A stretch of 64,000 nt of DNA from Tsuneonella amylolytica. Its GTDB lineage: Bacteria; Pseudomonadota; Alphaproteobacteria; Sphingomonadales; Sphingomonadaceae. How positions within the stretch are numbered: the stretch's first letter is position 1; every line of letters begins with the position of its first letter. The notes under the pieces were generated by a model. That model made no database searches and was not told where the DNA came from. It saw only the letters and a list, made by a program, of their open reading frames with translations. The stretch covers positions 1 to 64,000 of the forward strand of contig NZ_CP032570.1 in assembly GCF_003626915.1 (NCBI RefSeq), in the 5' to 3' direction. The position numbers were made by a program, and so were the translations under genes. Below are positions 56,688 to 64,000 of this stretch, piece after piece.

Positions 56688-56714
56688 GTTCCGCGTTCGT
56701 TCCCGAATTGGAAC
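56688..56714 (+). promoter_or_regulatory. LexA operator (SOS box) upstream of lexA
   Basis: GTTC-N7-GTTC, the alphaproteobacterial SOS box, is exact at 56688-56702. The second GTTC also starts an inverted repeat GTTCC-N6-GGAAC (56699-56714). Both end 17-29 bases before the lexA ATG, so LexA bound here would block transcription of its own gene. Confidence 0.8.
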
Positions 56715-56731
56715 GCTTGTGGAGTAGCCGG

Positions 56732-57415
56732 ATGCTCACCGCCAAGCAACGCGAATTGCTGCAGTTCATCACCACCCGCCTCGAGGATGACGGAATCTCG
56801 CCGTCCTTCGAGGAGATGAAGGAGGCGCTCGACCTCAAGAGCAAGTCCGGCGTCCACCGTCTGATTTCCGCACTAGAGGAGCGCGGCTTCATCCGCCGCC
56901 TTCCCAACCGCGCCCGCGCGCTGGAAGTCGTGCGGCAACCCGAGGACATGGTCGCCGTGCCGAGGGCCAAGGCCAACGACAACGTCGTGCCGCTGCGCGC
57001 GCCGGCTCCTTCGCGGCCGCGACCGGCTAACGACATCGTCGAGCTACCTCTCCACGGGAAGATCGCTGCGGGCGTACCGATCGAGGCACTCGAGAGCGAT
57101 CGCACCCTGCCCGTCCCCGCCGCGCTTCTGGGTCCCGGCGATCACTACGCGCTGGAGGTTTCGGGCGACTCGATGATCGAAGCCGGCATCTTCGACGGCG
57201 ATTTCGCGCTCGTGAAGAAGACCGATGTCGCCCGCGATGGCGAGATCGTCGTTGCGCTCGTCCGCGACGAAGAAGCGACCCTCAAATACCTTCGCCGCGA
57301 GAACGGGATGATCCGGCTCGACCCCGCCAACGGGGCCTACGAACCGCAGGTGTACCGGGCGAACGAGGTGCAGGTGCAGGGCAAGCTGGCCGGCCTTCTC
57401 CGCCGCTACCACTGA
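56732..57415 (+). CDS. lexA: SOS repressor LexA
   Basis: 227 aa. The N-terminal winged HTH (1-about 70) binds SOS boxes. The protease domain has the cleavage bond Ala113-Gly114 in IAAGVP, Ser147 in GDSMIE and Lys185 in ATLKYL. RecA-activated self-cleavage induces the SOS genes. ATG 56732 gives the family N-terminus [10 protein letters not shown]. The stop faces the comEC stop after 3 bases. Confidence 0.97.
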   Translation: MLTAKQRELLQFITTRLEDDGISPSFEEMKEALDLKSKSGVHRLISALEERGFIRRLPNRARALEVVRQPEDMVAVPRAKANDNVVPLRAPAPSRPRPANDIVELPLHGKIAAGVPIEALESDRTLPVPAALLGPGDHYALEVSGDSMIEAGIFDGDFALVKKTDVARDGEIVVALVRDEEATLKYLRRENGMIRLDPANGAYEPQVYRANEVQVQGKLAGLLRRYH

Positions 57416-57418
57416 TCG

Positions 57419-59641
57419 CTATCGGTATCGCTCGGCCGCATTGCGGCGGGCGGTCCACCACGGATGGTCGCCCTGCCGGGCGGCCACCGTCGTGAGGCGC
57501 GGCGGGTCGAGCGTTATCGCCAGCCCGCCGTTCGCATCCAGAAACCGGCGATCGGCCTTGAGCCAGCGCGGCCGGCAGCTGGCGGGCAGCCAGCGGTCGG
57601 CGACGACGATGTCCGACCGTTCGCATGCCGCCGCCAGCGCGCGTTCCTCGATCCGCGACCTGCTTCGGGCGAGCAGCACGGTCCAGGTTTTCCCTCCGCG
57701 ATCGATCGCCAAGGCGCAGAAGTCGGCGCTGCACCGCGCGCCGGGCCAATCGGCGATCGCCAGCGGATCGCCCTTCATACCGGCCATTTCGAGCAGATTG
57801 TCGCGCGCATAGTCGCTCCGCCCTTCGCGCAGGACGAGCAGGCGATCGCCCTCGCCGGCGATACCGACATGTCGGCCATCGCCCGAAACCAGCATGTCGG
57901 GCGTCGGCGTGACCAGCAACATGCCGCCGGCTATCGCAATCGAAACGAAACCCCACAGGCGCCGCCGCCCCTTCCACAGCGCCAGCCAAAGAAGGCCGGC
58001 TATGAACAGTGCGTACGTTCCCCACCCCATCTGCGGCATGAGACGAACCGCCCCCGGCTGTGCGGCGGTGTAATGCGCGATACCGAGGAGGAGATCGAGC
58101 GATTGCCCGGCCAGCCACCACACCGGCCCGCCGAGCCCGAACAGGTCGAGCACGAGCGCAAGCGCGATCAGCGGCATCGACGCAACCGTCACCAGCGGAA
58201 TGGCGACGACGTTCGCGATCGCGCCGTAGAAGCCGGCGCGGTGGAAGTGGAACAGCACGATCGGCATCAAGGCCAGTTCGATGACCACGCCCGTCAACAG
58301 CAGCATGGCGGCGCGGCGTCCTGTCCTGGACAGCCAGCTTTCCTCGCGCGGGACGAGGAACGCGCGGATCGGCGCGGCCTCGTGGAGGGCGACGATCGCG
58401 ACGACCGCGGCGAAGCTCATCTGGAAGCTCGGCCCCATCAGGGCCTCGGGCCAAATGAGCAGGACGGCGAAAGCCGCAGTGGCGACCATCCGCATGGAAA
58501 GCGCCTCGCGCCCCATCGCCAGCGCGGCGAGCACGAGCAGGGCGCCGATCACGCTGCGCACCGTCGGCACCTCGGCCCCTGTCAGCAGCGTGTAGGCGAT
58601 GCCGGCGCCCGCACCGCACACGGCGGCGACCAAGGGCAGGCGGATCCGAAGCACCAGCCAAGGCCACAGCGCCAGCAGCCTCAAGGCCAGAACATAGGCC
58701 GCCGCAATCACCGCGCTCACGTGTACGCCGCTGATCGACAGCAAGTGGGTAAGGCCGGAATCGCGCATGGCGACTTCGTCGGCTTCGGCGATCCCGCCCC
58801 GGTCACCGCTGGCGAAGGCGGCGGCGATGCTTCCCGCCGATCCGTCGAGCCTCGAGCGGACGTGCGCCGACAAGGCTCGCTGGATGCTAGCGACGCTTCC
58901 CCCGGTCGCCGTAGGTTCCACCACCTCGATGTCGCCGATGGCGCTTCCCGTCGCGGCGAGGCCCGCGAACCAGGCCGTGCGCGCGAAATCGTAGGCGCCG
59001 GGGACCATCGGCGGGGCAGGTGGCATCAGCCGCGCGCGCACCCTCACCCTTGCGCCTTCGGCTACCGTCGCGGGCATCGCTTGCGTCGGTACGTTGAGCC
59101 GCACCTTACGCGCCGTTCCGGTTTCGGCGTCGCGATAGGCGAGGACGAGCCGAACCCGGCCTTCCGCAGGCTGGTTCTGGCGTGAAAGCACTCGGCCGTC
59201 GATCCAGCTCACGCCAGGCCGGGCAAGAGGCTCCGCGCCGACCGTCGCCGAGCGCATCCAGATCGCACCGGTGCCGAGCGCGATCAACAAGGCGACGGCA
59301 GTCACGGCGGCGTGCAGATGTGCACGCCCATCATGCCCGCGCCATGCCGCTTGCGCCCCGATGGCAATCAAAACGCTCGCGCCGATCATGGCCAGCCAAG
59401 CGACCGGTCCGGGCAGGACGAACCATGCGCCGACCCCCCCGGCGAAGGCGACCGTCATCCACGGTGCCCGGTCGAATCCCGCCGTGGCCAGAAACGCTTC
59501 CGCCCGGTCGGCGAAACCTGCGGGGAGGCTGGACAAGGGCGCGCCCATGGGCCAAGACTGCTGCAATGCAGCATCGCCCGGTGGAGCCCCCTGCTCCTCA
59601 CCCCCGGAGAGGGGCACCAGCGGCGCGGTACCGATCGCCAT
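57419..59641 (-). CDS. ComEC/Rec2-family DNA-uptake channel protein
   Basis: 740 aa membrane protein with about ten helices. A DUF4131 region (about 60-200) leads, then the competence domain (LLSISGVHVSAVIAA, EVPTVRSVIGALL as landmarks). A C-terminal MBL-like part is present but reduced (ends near 740, with no HxHxDH seen). It imports single-stranded DNA across the inner membrane in competent bacteria. Whether this host is competent cannot be said. ATG 59641 is preferred over 59677. Confidence 0.88.
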   Translation of the reverse strand: MAIGTAPLVPLSGGEEQGAPPGDAALQQSWPMGAPLSSLPAGFADRAEAFLATAGFDRAPWMTVAFAGGVGAWFVLPGPVAWLAMIGASVLIAIGAQAAWRGHDGRAHLHAAVTAVALLIALGTGAIWMRSATVGAEPLARPGVSWIDGRVLSRQNQPAEGRVRLVLAYRDAETGTARKVRLNVPTQAMPATVAEGARVRVRARLMPPAPPMVPGAYDFARTAWFAGLAATGSAIGDIEVVEPTATGGSVASIQRALSAHVRSRLDGSAGSIAAAFASGDRGGIAEADEVAMRDSGLTHLLSISGVHVSAVIAAAYVLALRLLALWPWLVLRIRLPLVAAVCGAGAGIAYTLLTGAEVPTVRSVIGALLVLAALAMGREALSMRMVATAAFAVLLIWPEALMGPSFQMSFAAVVAIVALHEAAPIRAFLVPREESWLSRTGRRAAMLLLTGVVIELALMPIVLFHFHRAGFYGAIANVVAIPLVTVASMPLIALALVLDLFGLGGPVWWLAGQSLDLLLGIAHYTAAQPGAVRLMPQMGWGTYALFIAGLLWLALWKGRRRLWGFVSIAIAGGMLLVTPTPDMLVSGDGRHVGIAGEGDRLLVLREGRSDYARDNLLEMAGMKGDPLAIADWPGARCSADFCALAIDRGGKTWTVLLARSRSRIEERALAAACERSDIVVADRWLPASCRPRWLKADRRFLDANGGLAITLDPPRLTTVAARQGDHPWWTARRNAAERYR

Positions 59642-59670
59642 GATTGCAACGGATAAGGACGAGATTTCGG

Positions 59671-61092
59671 ATGGCAAGCGCTAGCGCGAAAGTGGTCACC
59701 CGCTTCGCCCCCTCGCCTACCGGATTCCTGCATATCGGCGGCGCCCGCACCGCGCTTTTCAACTGGCTTTATGCCCGCCATCATGGCGGCACTTATCTGC
59801 TACGGATCGAGGACACCGACCGCGCCCGCTCGACCGAACCTGCGATCGAGGCGATCTTCGACGGTCTGCGCTGGCTCGGGCTCGACGGCGACGAGCCTGC
59901 GACCTTTCAGTTCGAACGCTCCGCCCGGCATGCGGAAGTTGCACACGAATTGCTGGCGAAGGGCGCGGCCTACCGCTGCTACCTCACCCCCGAAGAACTC
60001 GCGGAGCGGCGCGCCGCGGCGCAGGCGGAGCGGCGGACCTTCCGGATCGACAGCGAGTGGCGCGATGCCGACCCCGCGACCTGGCCTGCAGATGCGCCGT
60101 ACGTGGTCAGGATCAAGGCCCCGCGCGAAGGCGAGACGACCATCGCCGACGAGGTGCAGGGCTCCGTCACCGTCGCGAACTCGGAGATCGACGATTTCGT
60201 CCTGCTCCGGTCCGACGGTACGCCGACCTACATGCTCGCGGTCGTCGTCGACGATCACGACATGGGCGTCACCCACGTCATCCGCGGCGACGACCACCTC
60301 AACAACGCGTTCCGGCAGATCGTCATCCTGAATGCGATGGGATGGCCGGTGCCGACCTACGCGCACGTCCCGATGATCAACGGTGCCGACGGCGCAAAGC
60401 TGTCGAAGCGGCATGGCGCCATCGGGGTCGATGCCTACCGAGACGAGATGGGGCTGCTGCCCGAAGCGGTGTTCAACTACCTCCTCCGCCTGGGCTGGGG
60501 CCACGGCGACCGGGAGGAGATCACCCGCGAGGAAGCCATCGAGCTGTTCGACCTCGCCGGCGTAGGCAAGAGCCCGAGCCGCTTCGACATCAAAAAGCTC
60601 GAAAACCTCAACGGCCACTACATTCGCGAGGCGGACGACGCGCGTCTTGCCAGTCTCGTCGCGCCCCGGATGGGGCCGCATGCCGACGAGGCCCTTCTCG
60701 CCCAGGCCATGCCGCAGCTCAAACTGCGCGCAAAGACCCTCGACGAGCTCGCCGCGGGTGCGGCGTTCCTGTTCAAGGAGCGCCCGCTTGCCCTCGACGA
60801 GAAGGCGGCCGGTTTGATGACCGACGACGCGCGGGACCTGCTTGCCCGCATTTCCGCGCGGCTTGTCGGCGAGGCGGACTGGACCGTTCCGGCGCTGGAG
60901 GCGAACCTCAAGGCCTTCGCCGAGGACCTCGGCCTCGGGCTCGGCAAGCTCGCCCAGCCGATGCGCGCGGCGCTGACCGGCACGACCACTTCACCCGGAA
61001 TTTTCGACGTACTCGCCCTGCTGGGGCGCGATGAATCGCTGGCGCGTCTTGACGCGCAGGCGGCACGCGCCGAAGCGGGCCCGGCAAACTAA
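59671..61092 (+). CDS. gltX: Glutamyl-tRNA synthetase
   Basis: 473 aa class I synthetase. FLHIGGART is the HIGH motif, and AKLSKRHGA is KMSKS. The [17 protein letters not shown] region and the C-terminal anticodon-binding domain are typical. ATG 59671 fits the family. AAGGA lies 11 bases upstream. The stop TAA lies within the ribosome-site region of gltA, so the pair may be read together. Confidence 0.96.
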   Translation: MASASAKVVTRFAPSPTGFLHIGGARTALFNWLYARHHGGTYLLRIEDTDRARSTEPAIEAIFDGLRWLGLDGDEPATFQFERSARHAEVAHELLAKGAAYRCYLTPEELAERRAAAQAERRTFRIDSEWRDADPATWPADAPYVVRIKAPREGETTIADEVQGSVTVANSEIDDFVLLRSDGTPTYMLAVVVDDHDMGVTHVIRGDDHLNNAFRQIVILNAMGWPVPTYAHVPMINGADGAKLSKRHGAIGVDAYRDEMGLLPEAVFNYLLRLGWGHGDREEITREEAIELFDLAGVGKSPSRFDIKKLENLNGHYIREADDARLASLVAPRMGPHADEALLAQAMPQLKLRAKTLDELAAGAAFLFKERPLALDEKAAGLMTDDARDLLARISARLVGEADWTVPALEANLKAFAEDLGLGLGKLAQPMRAALTGTTTSPGIFDVLALLGRDESLARLDAQAARAEAGPAN

Positions 61093-61103
61093 GGAGACCG
61101 ACG

Positions 61104-62390
61104 ATGGCCGACAAAACGGCGACCCTTAATTACGGCGGCACGGACACGACCCTGCCCGTCCTCGAAGGCAGCGTCGGGCCCGAGGTCATCGACATTCGCA
61201 AGCTCTACGGCCAGACCGGGGCCTTCACCTACGATCCCGGCTACAAGTCGACCGCGAGCTGCGAGAGCGCGCTCACCTACATCGACGGCGACGAAGGCGT
61301 GCTGCTCCATCGCGGCTATCCCATCGGCCAGCTGGCCGAACAGTCGACCTTCATGGAAGTCAGCTACCTGCTGCTGAACGGCGAGCTGCCGACGCAGGAC
61401 GAGCTCGACGACTTCACCTACACGATCACGCGTCACACGATGATCCACGATCAGATGCGGCAGTTCTATCAGGGCTTCCGCCGCGATGCGCACCCGATGG
61501 CGATCATGTGCGGCGTGGTCGGCGCACTGAGCGCGTTCTATCACGACAGCACCGACATCTCCGACCCGGAACAGCGCAAGATCGCCAGCCACCGGCTGAT
61601 CGCCAAGATGCCGACGATCGCGGCGATGGCATACAAGTATTCGGTCGGGCAGCCGTTCCTCTATCCCGACAACTCGCTGAGCTACACCGGCAATTTCCTG
61701 CGAATGACTTTCGGCGTCCCGGCCGAGGAATACGAGGTGGTGCCGGCGGTCGAGAAGGCGATGGACCGGATCTTCATCCTCCACGCCGACCACGAACAGA
61801 ACGCCTCGACCAGCACCGTGCGCCTCGCCGGTTCCTCGGGCGCCAATCCGTTCGCGTGCATTTCGGCCGGTATCGCCTGCCTGTGGGGACCGGCGCATGG
61901 CGGCGCGAACGAAGCGGCGCTCAACATGCTGCGCGAGATCGGCACGCCCGACAAGATCCCGCATTACATCGACCGCGCCAAGGACAAGAACGACCCGTTC
62001 CGCCTGATGGGTTTCGGCCACCGTGTGTACAAGAACTACGATCCGCGCGCGACGGTAATGCAGAAGACGGTGCGCGAGGTGTTCGATGCGCTGAAGGTCG
62101 ACGATCCGCTGTTCGAAACCGCGCTGCGGCTCGAGGAACTGGCGCTGAAGGACGACTACTTCATCGAAAAGAAGCTGTTCCCGAACGTCGATTTCTACTC
62201 GGGCGTTATCCTCTCGGCGATCGGATTCCCGACGACGATGTTCACCGCGCTCTTCGCCCTCGCCCGCACGGTGGGCTGGGTCGCGCAGTGGAACGAGATG
62301 ATCAGCGATCCCGCGCAGGTCATCGGCCGTCCGCGCCAGCTCTACACCGGACCGACCCAGCGCGACTACGTGCCGGTCGATCAGCGCTAG
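61104..62390 (+). CDS. gltA: Citrate synthase
   Basis: 428 aa, type II hexameric-size enzyme condensing acetyl-CoA with oxaloacetate. Landmarks: [20 protein letters not shown]-like [27 protein letters not shown] with His and the adjacent Arg, and an Asp in NVDFYSG. AAGGAG lies 7 bases before the ATG. Feeds PDH-derived acetyl-CoA into the TCA cycle. Confidence 0.97.
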   Translation: MADKTATLNYGGTDTTLPVLEGSVGPEVIDIRKLYGQTGAFTYDPGYKSTASCESALTYIDGDEGVLLHRGYPIGQLAEQSTFMEVSYLLLNGELPTQDELDDFTYTITRHTMIHDQMRQFYQGFRRDAHPMAIMCGVVGALSAFYHDSTDISDPEQRKIASHRLIAKMPTIAAMAYKYSVGQPFLYPDNSLSYTGNFLRMTFGVPAEEYEVVPAVEKAMDRIFILHADHEQNASTSTVRLAGSSGANPFACISAGIACLWGPAHGGANEAALNMLREIGTPDKIPHYIDRAKDKNDPFRLMGFGHRVYKNYDPRATVMQKTVREVFDALKVDDPLFETALRLEELALKDDYFIEKKLFPNVDFYSGVILSAIGFPTTMFTALFALARTVGWVAQWNEMISDPAQVIGRPRQLYTGPTQRDYVPVDQR

Positions 62391-62402
62391 GGCGACTGGT
62401 CT

Positions 62403-62606
62403 ATGCGCGCCCTGCGGCTGCTCGCCCAGATCCTCGGGGTCGCGCTCGTCCTCGCGGGCGGATTGTGGGCCTTGCAGGGGCTGGGGCTGGTCATGTGGCC
62501 GGCCGAAAGCTTCATGCTCGCCGAGCGCAAGTGGGCGCTCTACGGCGGCATTACCGTGGTGATCGGCGTCGTGCTGTTCTGGTGGGGCAGCCGACGCCGG
62601 GTCTAG
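62403..62606 (+). CDS. Small two-helix membrane protein
   Basis: 67 aa with hydrophobic helices at about 7-32 and 45-62 and basic ends (MRALR, GSRRRV). No domain is recognised. It starts 12 bases after gltA, so co-transcription is likely. Its stop faces the histidine kinase stop with a 1-base gap. Confidence 0.65.
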   Translation: MRALRLLAQILGVALVLAGGLWALQGLGLVMWPAESFMLAERKWALYGGITVVIGVVLFWWGSRRRV

Positions 62607-62607
62607 G

Positions 62608-63990
62608 CTAGGCGCGCGGCAGCGTGAGGGTGAAGGTCGCGCCCTTCCCCGGCTCGCTCGCCACGGTCAGGTCCCCGCCCATCGCGCGCGCCAGTCGGCG
62701 CGAAATGTAGAGGCCCAGCCCCGATCCGCCATCGTTGTTGCGGCCAAGTCGTTCGAACTTCTCGAAAACGGCCTCGTGTTGGTTTTCGGCGAGGCCGGGA
62801 CCTTCGTCCGTCACGCTGATTGCCGCGCGTGCGCCGGCATCGTCCAGCGACAACGTAACGGTCGATCCTTCGGGCGAATAGCGGACCGCGTTGCCGACGA
62901 GGTTGAGCAGGATCTGCAGGACCCGCCGGAACTCCGCGATCGCCGACAGGCTCTCGCCCTCGCCCGGCGCCACGAGATCGATGCCGCGTTCGCGCGCGCG
63001 GACGCCGAGAATGCCGACCGCCCGCTGCGCGACATCCGACAGGTCTATACGGTCGGGCGCGGTGGCGAAATCTTCGGCCTCCACCACCTCCAGATCGGAC
63101 AGGTCCTCGATCAGCGCGAGGAGGTGCTGGCCAGCCGCGGCGATGTCGGCGGCGTAGTTGCTGTACTCGTCGGCCAGCGGCCCGGCGAGACGCGAACGGA
63201 TCGTCTCGGCGTTAGCGATGATCCGCGCGATGGGCTGGCGCAGGACGGGCGTCAGTTCGCGGCCGAACGAATGGCCGGACTTCACGCCGGGTTCGGGCGC
63301 GCGCGGCGTCGCTTTGGCCATCGGCACATCGGCGACGAGCAGCAGCTCGAACCCGCCGCTCGCGCCATCGGGTTGCCCGATCGGAACGAGCGTGACCGTC
63401 CACCGCCGGTCCGATCCCGGAACGGTGCACTCCGCGCCGTCGAGCAACCGCCAGTGCACGGGCTGCCGATGGGCGACCGCGGGAAACTCGACATGCTCCG
63501 ACCACGGCCTGCCGGGCTCGTCGCGCATCGCCCTGGCAAGGTCGGCAAGGTCGGGCGCGTGCGCGTCCACCGCGAGAACCCGCTGCCGGCCATCGAGCCG
63601 GGCGACCAGTTCGGCAAGGCCGCGATCGATCTCGAGCTTTCGGTCGTTGACCTCCTCTTCCGACAAGGGCGCGCGCGGGGCGGTCTGCCACGCACCGACC
63701 GCTATCGAGCAGCCGCCGTCGGTCCCGTTGGCCTCGTCGCCGTTGTCGGGCGCAATCTCGACCCAGGCGCGGACGGTATCTTCGCCGTCGAACGCCTCGA
63801 TCGTGCGGGCCAGCCTGAGGCCGAGCGTCCGGGCCTTGCGCACCACCTCGAGGAGTTGCGGCACGGCGAGCGTTCCGGGCAGCTCGCCCCCGCAGCGGCG
63901 CTGGAGACCGGCCAGCGGCTCGTCGGCCGACACCAGGCGATCGAGCGCGTCGGTGCGCGCGCGGGCGATGACGGCGTGAGCGGAAGCCAT
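62608..63990 (-). CDS. Histidine-kinase-like protein lacking the phosphoacceptor His
   Basis: 460 aa, soluble. A large N-terminal sensor region (about 1-225, PAS-like in part) precedes a DHp-like helix pair (about 240-300) and a normal HATPase domain (about 345-460) with N-box NLVGNAVRYS, G1 DEGPGLA and G2 GSGLGLYIS. The H-box reads TPVLRQPIAR where HELRTPL is expected. The residue in the His position is Pro248. It may be a scaffold or regulator of another kinase rather than a phosphate donor (inference). Start ATG 63990 is complete inside the window. Confidence 0.85.
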   Translation of the reverse strand: MASAHAVIARARTDALDRLVSADEPLAGLQRRCGGELPGTLAVPQLLEVVRKARTLGLRLARTIEAFDGEDTVRAWVEIAPDNGDEANGTDGGCSIAVGAWQTAPRAPLSEEEVNDRKLEIDRGLAELVARLDGRQRVLAVDAHAPDLADLARAMRDEPGRPWSEHVEFPAVAHRQPVHWRLLDGAECTVPGSDRRWTVTLVPIGQPDGASGGFELLLVADVPMAKATPRAPEPGVKSGHSFGRELTPVLRQPIARIIANAETIRSRLAGPLADEYSNYAADIAAAGQHLLALIEDLSDLEVVEAEDFATAPDRIDLSDVAQRAVGILGVRARERGIDLVAPGEGESLSAIAEFRRVLQILLNLVGNAVRYSPEGSTVTLSLDDAGARAAISVTDEGPGLAENQHEAVFEKFERLGRNNDGGSGLGLYISRRLARAMGGDLTVASEPGKGATFTLTLPRA

Positions 63991-64000
63991 GATCAGTACG

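Overview
The window looks like a chromosomal segment of a GC-rich alphaproteobacterium, most likely Sphingomonadales and close to Erythrobacteraceae. I infer this from the gene families and their order: a tandem-domain Hfq, a fused IspDF, dusB-ntrBC-ntrYX, a zinc-free type MetRS after holB, lipoyl-bearing PdhB, and CtrA-like motifs. No database search was possible. There is no phage, insertion sequence or CRISPR array. Nearly all of it is dense housekeeping DNA with many ATGA/GTGA start-stop overlaps.

Layout. 1-150: the 5' end of a tRNA-Ser gene at the left edge and a second, degenerate copy, minus strand. 201-7904: a plus-strand run of cell-wall genes (lytic transglycosylase, SPOR protein, DacA) followed by tmk-holB-metG-tatD-MBL-small membrane protein. 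7960-22353: mazG, then the minus-strand hfq-hflX pair and the dusB-ntrB-ntrC-ntrY-ntrX nitrogen-regulation operon, then ispDF, pncC, coq10/lipA and carbonic anhydrase. 22354-30859: a NYN-domain protein, a TPR exported protein, gyrA, a YhhN protein, trmFO, an EF-hand protein and a short squalene/phytoene-synthase-like protein.

30840-36467 is the most unusual region. It holds six pilus-type proteins arranged as two successive TadG-TadE-TadE sets, each preceded by the CtrA-like octamer TTAACCAT. No Tad ATPase, secretin, prepilin peptidase or major Flp pilin is present. 36477-47223: pdhAB and an FtsB-like gene, mscS, an MFS transporter, tRNA-Arg(CCT), DUF1178, nitrilase-family and glutaredoxin genes, hsp20 with a ROSE-type RNA thermometer, and tpiA-secG-pyrG. 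47393-57415: a PpiD-like foldase, then trpE-(glycosidase)-(prolyl aminopeptidase)-trpG-trpD-trpC-moaC-moeA and lexA with its SOS box. 57419-63990: comEC, gltX, gltA, a small membrane protein and a histidine kinase that lacks the phosphoacceptor histidine.

Functionally the window joins envelope maintenance and protein folding, nitrogen sensing, RNA-based control (Hfq, RNA thermometer), tryptophan and molybdopterin synthesis, central carbon entry (PDH, citrate synthase) and DNA-damage control. The best candidates for new biology are the doubled TadG-E-E module, the histidine-less kinase and the apparent CTG start of trpE.
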